A stretch of 64,000 nt of DNA from Uloborus plumipes (Eukaryota > Arthropoda > Arachnida > Araneae > Uloboridae). The DNA lies in assembly GCA_038373865.1 (NCBI GenBank), contig JAXGGA010003016.1, positions 46,344 to 110,343 on the forward strand, in the 5' to 3' direction. This document shows positions 10,159 to 23,300 of the stretch, one piece after another. The translations under genes and the position numbers were made by a program. The notes below the pieces were generated by a model that had not been told where the DNA came from, ran no database searches, and worked only from the letters and a program-made list of their open reading frames with translations. Position 1 is the first letter of the stretch, and each line of letters begins with the position of its first letter.

Positions 10159-11946
10159 CATTTAAAAAGTTATCAGAAATTCTTTGTAATGAAATACAAA
10201 TAATAATAAGAAGAAACCTGAAAACAACATAAATCACGAAGTAAATACTACAAATAGCTCTTTGGGCTACAGTGAAGTCATAAGTAATTTGCTGTTGTGT
10301 ATCAAATGCTCCTACACTAGTAAAGGCCTTGAAATAGCTACTTGCAGTATTTTTTCACCAATTGTGCTAGATTTACATTGATTTATGTTTTTATAAGCAT
10401 TGCATTATTATTCTCTCTAATTGTTTTTATAAATCAGTTTGCAAGTAATGTCCCCCATCTAGAATCGCACAATATTTCTGCAAAGCTAAACATTTTTTAC
10501 TGACTCAAATTTTGTTTCGAAAAACACTAGTTCAAAAGGAGATTAGTGTATAGAAATGATTCTGATTCTTAATATACATTTTCATTTGTATAGATGTGTT
10601 ACAAGTGCCTTGTAACTTTTAATGTCGATATAAGTTATTGATATTGTTGAGAGTTATTATGTTATAGAACAATGCAGTTGGTGCTGTATGTAATGTCACT
10701 TTGTTCAAATAAATATTTTTGTATGTGTTAAGTTCCATTTATATTTTCTCTTTTTTATACAAATTCAGAAAAAACCTCTAGCAATACGTTCCGATTCCAA
10801 GTTTAGCTCAATATCTAATGACATTTATAATTGCAAATAAATGAGAGCAGGCGTTGCATTGTATTCAGCAAATTTTTATGGATCGCAAATTATGGTTTTT
10901 ATACATTTTTACTATTCTTGAAAACACCATGTCAAGAAATTTATATTCTACAGTTATATCTTTTTCTCTTGAGGGCTTTAGCTGGGTTTTCTAAGTTAGC
11001 AGTTTTACTTCTTTTGTCAAGTTAGAAGTGGCAGGCAAAACAAATTTCTGAGCAATCTATGAGAGGCATGAAGGGAAATTCTGTCCTCTTAAATGTGTAA
11101 CATTATTGTGACACATTTAAGAAAACTCCTGCAAAAAAAAAAAAAAAAAAGATTATTAAAAATATCTTTTTCTTACTTGTCCAATGACTAACTATTAGTA
11201 TCCTAGGTTTAAAAGTTTTTGATTACTACAGAGAATTATAACTATAAATTATTTTTAGTTTAACAAGACATTTACACCTGAAACTCAAAGTCTTAGAAAT
11301 ATAGATAATCAAAGAAGAAATTTATGTTTCAAATGGCAAAAACGATTCAAATTAAATAACCATAGAAAATTTTCATGCTGATTTTATTTTCTATTTGATG
11401 TCTCAAATTTATGTTACTGCGTAAGTCTGAAATCTGATAAATGTCGACATTAATTGATGAATATCAGGATTCGAGTAAGAAGAAAAATCTTATGCTTAAC
11501 TCAATCTAAGCACTGATCTAAAGCGCAAGGGCGCCCTAATGAGAAGTCCGGAGCTCTCGTGTAAAGACAGGCCAACGCATCAAACTAGGTTTGACCACTG
11601 TGGATCCAACTTATTTACTTCCAATTTCAACTTTTCGTTGTTAGGGTTCCGCAACAGATCAAAGTTTCGGGACATTGCCAAATTCACGTGCCGCTAATAA
11701 TTGCTCACAGAGGAAAAATTACCAAAATGCAATAACTCGCCAGAAAGGACAACCACTAAAACATGCACAGGATCCCAAGTTGTCAAACTTAAGCTTGATG
11801 TGTGGCTCATCTATATAGTGGCATTAACCAGGGATGGATGCAAATTTTTTTGGGAGGGCGGAAAACTAACAAGTCTCCCCTCTATAACTTTTATGAAAAA
11901 AGATCTCATATTATATGAGGCTCCTTTAAAATTTTAGAGCCCTTAA
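10159..11946. other. AT-rich intergenic; possible distal 3' end at 10.7 kb
   Basis: 10620-10740 looks like a transcript 3' end, with AATAAA at 10708-10713 followed by TATTTTTGTATGTGTT. 11520-11700 is a CpG-richer patch that might be an old promoter or a repeat. No coding exon was found. Confidence 0.3.
10708..10713 (+). terminator. candidate distal polyadenylation signal
   Basis: AATAAA is followed by a GT-rich stretch. It is the best-formed 3'-end signal between the two host genes. Whether GCC2 transcripts extend 5 kb to reach it cannot be decided from sequence. Confidence 0.25.
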
Positions 11947-12433
11947 CCCTTTCGTGGGCCATTTATTTTTCTTTTGAATTCCTCCCAGTTTTTTATGTTT
12001 TATTAACAATTATGCAATAACATTTAAGGAAATGCATTTTATTTTGCCGAATTTTATTTTTACATTTAAATTTCAGGGGTGGGAAGTATCCTTCCCACGG
12101 AACCATTTACAGTCATAAAGAAAATTAAATTGAATGGTGATTATTTGCCACTCACGTTTGCAGAAAAATCGTTGAGCAGTACAAATGTCACATCAAAACA
12201 GAATTAGTAGAACAAATCTCACATAAAGCTTTCAAGCATTCGAAACCAAAATTACCGCCAATTCCATTCAGTCGATTGAACACTAGATGACAGCACAAAA
12301 TTGAAGCAGGAAATTCCGCTCCCAACGTTCTAATAGCAGCATCAATATATTATAATGGGAATTGCGCTTCCCACAGGTGTATTTTGTAGGATCTTGTAGG
12401 TGGGAAGCAATCTTCCCACGGCCCACGAAAGGG
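11947..12433. mobile_element. piggyBac-like MITE
   Basis: TTAA (11943-11946) is followed by CCCTTTCGTGGGCC; the right end GGCCCACGAAAGGG is followed by TTTTAA. CCC...GGG ends at TTAA targets are the piggyBac hallmark, and the right TTAA seems mutated to TTTT. Hyphenated palindromes GTGGGAAG-N4-CTTCCCAC lie inside both ends (12079-12098 and 12400-12419). No transposase coding. Confidence 0.8.
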
Positions 12434-12829
12434 TTTTAAAGCCAAATAATTATACTTTGAAGAAAAGAAATATGAAATACGGATTTACTTCAAAATGTGT
12501 GAGTAAAACATCTTTTTTAGCATTTTAAGCCAATTAATTTCTAAACCTTATATAATTTCGCCGAAATGGTATAATAATGCACAGTATTTCTTCGAAAATT
12601 TATCATAATGATTAAGCAAGAAGTCATTAAAACAGGATGACTTTTTCTATGAAAAGAACAATTATAATGAACAGATCTTGATATGTTTGTTACCCTTGAA
12701 TTCGAAAAAACTGTGAATGTGTGTTCCTTAAAAATATAATTTTAAAAATTTTATTTACGTTATGAAGAGATAAATTTGAGTATAGGATATGGAAAAGTTA
12801 CTTTTTTTTTTCTCTCTTTGGGAAGGAGA

Positions 12830-13113
12830 GCCCCCTACCCCTACCGCTCCTTCTCCGCCAAAAATAAACTAATGTCACGGCGACCTCCCTATAAATTTCG
12901 TATTCGGCAAATTTTGATTAACGATTTTAAGAATTTGGGTACATACAGTATTACAAAATATTGCGTTTTTTTCTTTTATACAATGCTGACTAAATATTTC
13001 TCTTCTCATTCGATGCGAATATGTACGCATGCTAGTACTTTATTTTATATTTTGTTTTTTAATCAGTTTCTAAATTGGGAAGAGTTTTCCCCCCTCCCTA
13101 AATCTTTGGTTTA
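12830..13113. mobile_element. diverged copy of GCGCCCCGATGGG-family MITE
   Basis: CGGCGACCTCCCTATAAATTTCGTATTCGGCAAATTTTG and the ending TTTTCCCCCCTCCCTAAA match the copies at 7841-8119 and 59593-59859. The outer ends and target duplication are eroded. The 112-codon open frame here is a by-product of the repeat. Confidence 0.5.
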
Positions 13114-13189
13114 GAATTAGAAGCTGATCCAGACGTAATGAGCCCATTCCATCTCAAATGACCGTAGTCTAAGGCAGGAATTCAAGTGA

Positions 13190-13328
13190 AACACCGTTGC
13201 AATCGCTTCGAGGCGATCGCAAATTACAATCGCTACTGGAAGTCGAATTACATTAGAATCGCACCTAGGGATTGTAACTTATCCAAATTTGGGAATTTGC
13301 GACTGCATTGGTGAGTTGCGATCGTCCG
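13190..13328. repeat. imperfect palindromic element with GCGATCGC
   Basis: GCGATCGCAAATTACAATCGC on the left is mirrored by GGATTGTAAC...AATTTGCGACTGC...TTGCGATCGTCC on the right. It looks like a small foldback or MITE; ends are uncertain and no target duplication was seen. Confidence 0.35.
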
Positions 13329-14218
13329 TGTTAAACTAAGGAATTTCAAACACTAATACTGCCGTTGTTCTCAAATAGTTATTGTAGTATCTCCCTTTAA
13401 GCCCTAATTATGTCCTGAAAATCCTGAATAATCCTCACATTGTATCTGACACTCTGAGGGAAAAAAATATATCAGATGCCATATGTTGGTGTTGCAACGA
13501 CATGAAACATTTCAAATAAAGGTTGATGTAACGTTTTAGAAATTGTTAATACAAACAAAATTTGTTAAACAATAAACTGTTTTGTAACAAGAAATATATC
13601 ATTTTGTCAACGTTAACAGTACGGTTTTAGGGGGAAAAGCTTATAATTTTGCAAGCCATAGAATATTCTAATTTTTCATTGTTAAGCCCCTCTTAGAAAA
13701 CTGTAAACACACAAGTTGTAGTTATTTTCTAATCATGCGGAAACGAAACTGGCAATAACCTTGTCAAAATTTTCGTGATAGACCAGTTTGTGATCATTTT
13801 ATGCGTGACATAAATAATAAATTTTTACCATTTTAAAAATAATTAAACTATCATCTATTAAAATATTTTAAAGCGAAGTCAAACAGTTAAAATGTTGAGA
13901 TTTGTTGTGGTGTTCCAACTACAGGAAGCAACTGATTCATAAACAAAGAGTAAGGCAGTCTGCTGCAATAAGTGAAAGTTGTTTACATACAATTGAATTT
14001 TACTATGATTTCTTAAATGTTATGTCGCTATTTGTTATGTATTGTAAGAAGTTTTATGAGCTTTGTTTTTTTAAGAATTTCGTGCTCGTGGTATAATGTC
14101 ATTTCTTTTAATAAATCTTCTCGTTTTTTATATTGCATACTATGAAAAAGGTTGTTAAAAACTTCATAGCCCGACACTATAAGATTTTAAATTTAATTCT
14201 TATATAATTTTGTTTCAG

Positions 14219-14310
14219 TTAAAATGCTATTGATAAAAGGCAAATCACGGAGGTGGTATGTAGTGTTTGTGATACTTTGTTTCGGCGCTGCTGAAGCTAC
14301 AATCGAAGTA
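14219..14310 (+). CDS. RNF13: RNF13 coding exon 1 (signal peptide)
   Basis: The acceptor TGTTTCAG ends at 14218, so a non-coding exon precedes. ATG is at 14224-14226, five bases into the exon. It encodes [20 protein letters not shown], then GAAEATIEV: a basic start, a hydrophobic core and a small-residue cleavage region. The donor is GTAAGT at 14311, phase 0. Confidence 0.88.
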
Positions 14311-17300
14311 GTAAGTTTTGTTGTTATTAATATACTTTTTCATTGATAATTCATTGCATCTAAATCCCCCCCTATTTTCCCCCCAAATCTTTCATGTTTG
14401 TTTACCTTAATATACATTGAAAAATCTGCATTTTGATTCTCTGGTTACTAAAATTTCCGTCGTATTATGTGTAGATATAATTACGTGACATTAGGGGATA
14501 AACTGCTGCAGGGTCTTTTTTTACTTTGTTTTTTCTGTTATTGAAATATAAATTGAAGGAGGTGAAGGTCAGGGTTTCGGATTTCTCATCCATTTTTCAA
14601 TCCTGGAATTTAAATACCATTCCATAAATGCACGAGCATTGGAAATCGGAAATCCCTGACTTCCCTAGTTATGAAGATTTCTTCTTTGAAACTTGGTACT
14701 CATGTAAATTTTTAGTGAAATCCATTGCAACAAACTTCAAGGGATAGCAAAGGAAGTTTTAAAAATTCAATTTGAAATTTTAAAAATCCAATTTCTTGAG
14801 TTTGTTTCTTCAAAAAAAATAGAGCTTTTTCAAATCCTGGTCAAAAGGGAGTAGTTCAGTTCACTTTGTCTCCTGCAATTTTTTATGGGAGAGCATCTTT
14901 TTTTTCACATCCTACAAATCATCTTCATAGGAAGTAGAATTGTTTAAATTATTATTCATTCAGTAGGTAGCCGACCTTAGTTAAAAGCATTTTAATGTGA
15001 AATTTAAAAAAAATGTTTCTCATGATTTTGTTTGTTTTTTTCTTAGGAATTATTTTGTCTGAATGTTAAAATTTTCATAGAATTGAAAAGAAGTGCAGGA
15101 GCTCAGTTCCTGTGAGCTCTTATGAAAATTTAACCCAACAAACATTATGAGCATCAACATTGTCATTTGATGTAAATACTTTTCACCCATTCTTGAAGTA
15201 TTTCTACTTCTTTCGCTAGAAAGATCGTAATGCAGGTAGTTTCACAAGTGGTTCATTCAAAACTTTTTCCGAGTAAGGTTTTACTGTTGTTGTAGAATTA
15301 GATGAAGATCAACGAATATACTGGATTTAGTAAACTGGCTTTCTCCATTTATTGACTATTCAGTTTTCTAATTTTTTGTTGCCCTGTTGTGGTTTGCTTT
15401 TTGACTGGAAACTGAGCTTTGCTGGATTATATGGTACATGTACTAGGTGATAAAATTTATGGCAGAATGGTAAGATTCCCATCAAAATCTCTCAGATTGA
15501 AAATTGTCTGGGTGGGAATGCATGAAATTTGAAGGGGGTCTGTTTTAAAAGCTGAAGTGAAAATTTTTAATATTTGCCTCTGTTTAAAAGGGAGGGCACG
15601 TAGTATGAAATTCATTGTATCTTTCAATCTGAAATGTAGGATATATTGGTTTTATGTTTAAATTTCCATATATATATATATATATGTATGTATCGTACTT
15701 TAATTTTCCAAATTTGCTAGATTTTATGTAAAATTAAATATGAAAATGATACGTTTTTAGCTACATTGGATTGTATTAAACTTTTATTGTGACAGCTGTT
15801 CATGTCTATATTTTTTGATGGATCAATATTTTAATTTATTTGTTAATAGTTTGATAGTTTTGGAAATCAAGTGGACAGTATCAAGGATAAGGAATCTGCT
15901 TATGATGATGATTTTTTGACAATTGAGGTAAATATTCGTTAAGTCTCAAATTTTATATGTTTTGAAGGTTTAAAAATTAGCTTTAATGTGTATAGATTTT
16001 CTTTAAAATTTAGTCTTCGGTTTTCGTCCTTGTATATTTTTGTCCTTACAAAGATGGAAATTTTTGCACTTTACGCGCAAAAACTGACATCCTGATGATT
16101 ATGATATACAGATACCACAATCATCAGGGTCTGGAATTGGTGTAACACAGTTTTAGGCAGATGTCTCTCTGTCTATTGAAGCAGTGTTTGGAAAAACTGC
16201 ATTTATTTTGTAGCGAACTACAACTACTTTGTTATAAATGTAGTTAACTACAACTACTATTTGTAAAATGTAGCAACTACAAACTACTTTTGAAATGTAG
16301 TCGCTACTTCGCTACTTTTTCATACACTGTTTGAGGATTGACAGAAAAAAATTCAAATTGTGATTTAGATTAATAAGTTAGCTTATTTGAACACGGAATA
16401 TTATAAGGAATTGTCTTTTTTTTTTTTTCTTTTCCTTTTTGTTCTCTTTTTTTTGCTCCAATTTTTCCTTTCAAGTATTTTTTTACAGATTTTACAAATA
16501 TTCGCCGCAAGAAAGTATTCAAAAGGTGAAAGATTGAAAGAATTCAACCTTCAAAATTTAATAATTTCTTGCCAGGGCATATTTAGGAATATAAAAATCA
16601 TTTAGTGGAAGATGAAAATTATAATGCCAAATAAACCAATGACATCAAATGAATTGAATGTATGGCATCAAAATGATGTATCAAAGATCAACTTATATTT
16701 TTATTTTTCTTTTCTGGTGTACTCGTGCAAGATTTGCATCAGTTGGATTCGATTAAACCTTGTTTCTTTCTTTCTTTTATTATTTTTTTAAAACAAATTT
16801 GAAAGTAGTTTCCAGAAACCGGTACAAACTACTGTGTTTTTGTATCGCGCTACTCAATACTCAACTTTTTTTAAAAAGTAGTGTGCTTCACTACAAACTA
16901 CTGAAAAATGTAGTTACTACGGTAGTTTTGCTACTTGTAGCGCGCTACTTCCGATCACTGTATTGAAGCTGTGAATACCTTCATACTGCTAGTTAAAATT
17001 AATTTAGCACTCCAGCAAGAGTCTACAAGAATTATGCATATCTTCTAGAAAAGTGAAGGTAAAAGCTTGGGGAATAAGCTATACTGCAGTGTTCGCGCTG
17101 ACCTATTTGCTACCTGGGTCCCACGGACCCATTAATGAAAAAAAAGTGAGTCCTTTGATGAAAAAATTGAGTCCCGAAATATTTGAATAAAATAACATCT
17201 CTTCTCTACTAATAATAAAGCTGAAGGTGGTTCTGTCTGTCCTTCTGTCTGTCTGTTACGCGCGTAGCGCCAAAACCGTTCGGTCGATTTTCATGCCACT

Positions 17301-20300
17301 TGGCACAAAATTAGTTTGTAGCATGTAGTTTTGCACCTCGAAGCGATTTTTCGAAAATTCCATTTCGTTCTTTTTCTATTCGAATTCTTAGCGGAAATTC
17401 GATAAAATAGGGAAGAAATATTTCACACACATTTTCAAGTCTTATGTCATTCGAAAGCTTGGAATTTTCTGCACAAAATGAAGTTTTTTCGAAGTTTCTA
17501 CGATCATCAGGAGAGCTGTAACAATTGCTTTTAGAATCCCGAAATTCAAGGCTTACCTTCAGTAAAGCAAGCCAAACGATTCTAAAATGGTTGAACTTTA
17601 GAATAAAATTTGTTTGAAAAGAGAGATAAAATGAATTATTTTATCAACGGAAATCAATTTTTCATGTTGTTACTATGGTTACGTGTTCATACTTATTTTT
17701 GTTTCTTTCTTTTTCCAGGGTTGCCAGCGTCTATCTTCGTAGGCTACGGCCAGACGTAGTATTTTTGATTCTACGGTAGTATTTTTTCGGCCCAAATAAG
17801 GAGCGTAGTATATTTCTGGCAACCCTGTTTCCAATACACTAATGACTTAATTAAAAGATTTGGCGGATTTTTTTTTTTTTTTTTTTCATTTTCATAGATT
17901 TCGCATTTCAGCAACATTGATTTTGGCAACGTTTGGAAACAGTAGTATTTTGTAATATTTTTTTTAGAGGAGGCGTAGTTTTTTTTGTTCCAATTCTCTG
18001 GCAACCCTGTCTTTTTCCCGGTGAAGCGGTGAAGATGCTTTGGGACCCTGCTTGGCGCGTTTTCAAAAAGTCAACTACGCCAAATAGCTAGGGTTACCAC
18101 GCTTGGCGCGCCTATCGTTCATTTAGCGAGAAAAGGGTACCTAAAGCACAGATTAACGAAAAATCGTATCAATTGCGATATTGCATCGTTTTTTGAAAGT
18201 GTTTCATTTCGGAAAATGTATTGTTTTGTTTTTTAAGCTAGGAAAGAAAACTTTCTTCTTCTCTTAAACTTTGGTAAGATTTCTGTTGGTTCCTGTTATC
18301 AACAAAATTGTTCTTATTTTCTCTTTTGGCTTATTTTTGTCCATCTCCCTTGGGGTTGCATTCGAATGTTCCAAGGGGGTGTTTTACCCCATTTGTCGGG
18401 TAAATCAGTGTTTTCAATGCAAGGTGATATGAATTGGTTAACAAAAGTGATATGAATTTTCGCGACCACTTGGCGATATATCGCCAAGCTTTTGATCGCC
18501 AAGTATTTGACGCCAATTGGCGAATTTTTTTTTTTTTTTTTGATTTAGGTTCAATTTGGCGCTGTTGGCGATATTTTGCGAAAAATCCACTGAATGATGT
18601 TAAAATCGATGATATTTAGGAGATAAATCATTGTAAAACATTTTTTTGCATTGTTTCGTAGCAAACTAGGGATACAAATGTTTGAATTGTTATCTTGCTC
18701 ACTCCAAGCACTATTTTAGCACTTAAGGCATCTACTAAGAAATTTACACGTAAAATTAAGTAGTGTGGGGTCCATATCAGATCTTTATATCACTTTGAAG
18801 GAATTATAGTTGAATAAAACTAAAATAGAGCATTTTTTCTGCTATATCAATTATTTTACAAATGAACTTTTAATTTTATACCACGGGCAAAGCCGTGCGG
18901 GTACCGCTAGTTATTAATAAAATACAAAGGTTGTAAATGCATTACATATATGTTTCCTTAGGAAAAAAATTATTAATTGTGTGCCCACTTTTGAATGGAA
19001 AATAAGTGAACTTGGTGAATGAGTACTAATAAAGGAGTTTTTCCTTAAGTTTTTGAGATCAATATTAATTCAATTCAATTAGAGACAAAAAGTTCCTGTA
19101 GCTCTTTGGCAAGCCAGTATACTGTCCTCATTTCTTTATCAATTTGCTTTTTCTATTGCCACTTCCGAACTTTTCTTGAAAGAGGACTGTTTAATGATAT
19201 TTACAGCAGGGATGCACAACCTTTTTGAAACAGCAGGCTACAAAAGATTGATTATGTTGAGGGTCACTTCAGAAGGGGTGGAGGACACAGCCTATTATGC
19301 ACTCCATTTGGAGATAATATGTAGAAAATTGTACAATATGTTGCTTATTTCTACACTCTTTGCAAAAAATAAATAACTAAAATTTATTAAAAAATAAATA
19401 AAATTTAAAATTAGCAGGTATAATTTAACTGTCATTATTTTTTTTGTAACTAGACACAGCTAACTAATATTAGAAAAAACATTTGTTTAAAATTGATCTG
19501 AAAATGCACAATAATCCATTGATTTCATGTACTAAATTGACAACTTTTCGCAAAATTTGATGCATAAAAAATCAATGATGCTACAAGGAGATAACTTAGA
19601 TTTTCACCTTTAATTTTTTTTAACATGGGTTTAACATTAGACGTATTAAGACACAAAATAAAAAGGTTTTTATTTGAATTCCTGGTATTGGACATGTTTG
19701 AATTCATGACATCAATGTATTCCTAGATGTAAGTACTGTCAAACACAATGGCACAAGAAACTGTAATCAAAGAAGCAAGTTTTTCTGGCAATAAATAAAA
19801 ACCAGGATAAATCCATGATTGTAATCTTCTGTTATTTCGTAAGACTTATAATCAGCATTTGATTTTTTGTGTAAAGGTTTTGAAAAAAAACTCTTTGTGG
19901 TTGGGAAAGCACAATTATGTCTTAAGAATATTTTTAATTATGTTGATTAGTTTATTGAAAAAATCTGTAAACAAATCAGAAATATAAAGTAAAACATGCT
20001 AAGCAAAATGAAACTAAATGTTCTGCGGAGGAAAATCATAGTTAAATTTCAAGCAGAAAATATGTTTCAATTGCCGTTTTTTTCGGGGGGGGGGGGGGGC
20101 AAAAATAAGGCAAGGGGAAAAATACCATTGTATTTTAGCTCTGTAGGCTTTGCACTAGGGACTATTTAGGAAATAATCAGAAAAATAACTAACCATAAAC
20201 GGATGCTAAAAGATAGCTGCTCAATCAGTAAAAATGTGCCAAAATTCACTAAGCCTATTTTCCACGTGCTAACGAAAAACGAACAAAAAAATCTAAAATA

Positions 20301-23300
20301 CTATGAAAATTTCGTTCCTGTATGATGTTTACTATTCAATTCCAAGAAAAGAATGGGAGGACAATGGGACAACATGTGCAATGTCATGAGGCTTTTAAGA
20401 ATAGGGCGGGGGGCGGGGGTGATTGACATGTCCAAGTCACAGCTGTGTCCGACCCCGTTCTTAGAACTAGGATTGCCTGGCCAACACAATAGGGGGTCAT
20501 TGAGTTAGCTGATAAGGATGGGTTTCTTTTATTCTTTCCCCTCCTTTCATGATTGTAAAAGTTCAACTATATACAGCATGAAATCAGCACTAGTTTTCTG
20601 GAGTTTTTCGATTCACAGGGGCACTACGCTCGAACTCTCTAGCACTTCGCGAATCGTCTATTTCTCCCCTCTCTAGAAGGAAGAACGATGGGAAAATAGT
20701 CCCTTGACAAGTTTCGAGCTACGTTCAAAGCACCGAGCGAGAATTTTCTCTCCTTCTGACGCGTATCGAGAGGGGAAAACGATTGACCAATCAAATGGTT
20801 TCGTATCTCACATGGCATGGCGAAGATCAGAGGAATCAGGGTTGCATTTTCCTGCCATGCATCGCTCTTTCTGAGCGGCACAAGAAAACCGGGTGCTTAA
20901 TGCTTTTCTACGAGAATTTCGCAAACTTTCGGCGCCTATATTTTATTCGGATTTCGTCTAATCTTTCAACCAATGCGAAAAATAGTTACAGCATAGTTTC
21001 AGGAAGCTCTTATTTTAAAATGGGCAATATTAGAGCCGATTTAATTATAGAAAATGCGCGTTTTCATTACGCATTTTCTTATGCTTTGGTAGCTTGCGCA
21101 TCGATATCTTAGCTGTTTTTCACAAGTTTTCTTCAATGTTAATCAACAATTAAGTGCCTAATACAATTAGAAAAAAATCCCCCTCCCCCAAAGGATTTTG
21201 TTTTTTAATGATACGATGAAAGCAACATTAAAATCCCTCTCAGTCGGAAAAAAGGAATTTAATTTAAATGCGACTTATTTTAACTCGAAAAATATTAGTC
21301 CCCCGCCTCTCCAGAAGAAAAATGATTTTATTGAAATACCCGTTCACGGTAAAGACAAATGAGTGAATTGAAACAATAAAATAATTTTAAATCCCCCTTT
21401 CAAAAAAAGGAAATTGGAACTTAGTTAAAATACACATTTAATTACAATAACAAGAAAAACCTCCTCTTCTGATGAAAAAATAACGAAACCAAAATACGCA
21501 ACACCACACGAAAAATATACCCCCCCCCCCCAACACACACACACAAAAAAAAAGCTTTGCAAGTTTTATTCAAAAAATGAAAAGACTAAATCTCCCCTAA
21601 GAAACAGAATTTTTCGTGGTATCCCCCACCCTCATAAAGATTAGTTCAATGAAAATAAGTATTACAAATATAGATAAAATACAGCGACTGCCCCCCCCCC
21701 CTCCTTAATGCAGTAAAAACCTCTTTAAATTAAATACGCATCACAATTTGGAAAATTTAAATGTTCACTTCTCAAGAATGAAGAATCATAAATTATTAAC
21801 CAATAGAATCAGAAAAAATATACCCCCCCCCCTTCCCAAAGAAAAAAGCATCTAACTAAATATTCACTGCAATTGAAATGAAGTTCAAACCAGTGGTCGG
21901 ATGTAGCGCGCTACAAGTAGCGAAACTACTGTAGTAGCTACATTTTTTAGTAGTTTGTAGTGTAGCACACTACTTTTAAAAAACAGTAGAGTAGTGAGAT
22001 GCGCAATACAAAAAAATAGTAGTTTGTCGCGATTTCTGAAAACTACTTTTAAATTAAAAAAATAAATAAATAAATAAAAAAAATTAAAACAAAAGAGAAC
22101 AAAGGAAAAAAACAAGGTTTTTCTTTTGGCGAATATTTGTAAAAATTGTAAAAAAAAACCTAAAAAGCACAAATTTTAGCAAAAAAAAAGGAACAAAAAG
22201 GAAAAGTAACAAATAAATTCAAAGACAATTCCTATTTCTATTTCATATTCGAATGAGGTAATTTTTTAATCTAAACCACTTTCGATTTTTTTCGGTCGAT
22301 CCTCAAACGGTGTATTCTTGTTATCTATTTATTTTTTAAAAAGTAGCGAAGTAGCAACTACATTTCAAAAGTAGTGTAGCTCGCTACACTTAAAAAAAAG
22401 TAGTTGTAGCTGTAGTTAACTACATTTATAAGAAAGTAGTTGTAGTTGTAGTTCGCTACGAAAAATATGTAGTTTTTCCAACCACTGGTTCAAACTCTCC
22501 TGGGGGGGGGGAGCAACAGAAATACTTTAAATAAAACTTATAAATCCAAAAATGTAAGTACCCCCCTCCCCCCCCCCGCAGCGGAAAACAGAATAAGATA
22601 TGTATTTTTAACAAAATACATATGTAAATACAACGATACGGAAAACCCTCTCTCCGGGAAAAAAAACTTTCATTTCATGCACAATACAAGTGGAAACGTC
22701 CCCCCCCCCCCTGCGCTTGAAAACGTAAAATAAATATGCATTTAAATTCGAAAATGGGATCCATCACTCTCGAGGGAAAAGAAACGAAATGTATAATTAA
22801 TTTCAACAAATTATAACCCCCTTTTCCAGGAAAAAAAAATATGTCAAGTAAAATACTAAATAATAGCTGCAAAAATACAATTCCCACCCCCTTTCCGAAG
22901 ACGAAAAAAATTATTTAAAAGCCGGTATCCGATTAAAATGAAACAAAAATCCCGCTCTTCCCGCTGAAAATAGAATACAATTTAAGTCCACCGGCGAGGA
23001 CCTCTTTCGAATTCATCATCTTCATCCTGAAAAATCGCGAGCATAACTATTTCAGCCATCTTGATAGTAAACAAACGAACTTCTCTCTACCTATTACGCG
23101 TTCTCCCTCGGTTTCGGGCGGGGGAGAAATGCTCGGCAGTCAATCTAGGAAGGGAGACGTAAACGTATGTTACAACGTAGTGCGAAATTGTGGCTCTCCA
23201 GATGTGACGTCACGCTGGGGTAGAAACCGGTTTTCTCTACAGTGAGTATCTTCTAGGAAGCTTGACCGTAGTGCCCCAGGGGTCTGAAATTACTTTTTGA

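Larger units (their letters stand above)
12434..14218. other. region upstream of RNF13 coding start
   Basis: Contains a diverged MITE (12830-13113) and a GCGATCGC-rich imperfect palindrome (13190-13328). The polypyrimidine-AG at 14211-14218 just before the start codon implies an upstream non-coding exon somewhere here or further left; I could not identify it. Confidence 0.4.
17208..18910 (+). mobile_element. Helitron, family A (full-length copy)
   Basis: It starts with TC after an A (TCTCTTCTCTACTAATAATAAAG) and continues with the CTGTCTGTCCTTCTGTCTG stretch common near Helitron 5' ends. It ends with the hairpin CACGGGCAAAGCCGTG, then GCGGGTACCGCTAG before a T. A-to-T target, TC start, hairpin and CTAG end are the Helitron set. 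No Rep/helicase is encoded. A hAT MITE (17716-18009) is inserted; the 3' 570 bp are repeated at 61571-62154. Confidence 0.8.
20618..23277. mobile_element. TIR element (GGGGCACTACG) with internal tandem array
   Basis: The left end GGGGCACTACGCTCGAACTCTCTAG is matched by the reverse complement of the right end, GGGGCACTACGGTCAAGCTTCCTAG. GC-richer blocks with CpGs lie just inside both ends (20618-21110 and 23000-23277). The centre is a degenerate tandem array. No clear target duplication; superfamily unknown. The hAT MITE 21891-22487 is inserted in it. Confidence 0.55.

Noticed and set aside
12776..13114. 112-residue open frame as a gene
   Set aside because: It overlaps a diverged MITE copy, has no conserved motif and no splice context.
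18434..18619. Similar small ORFs at 18434 and 61674 as a conserved protein
   Set aside because: They coincide with Helitron A copies and their palindromes. Similarity is explained by DNA repeat identity.
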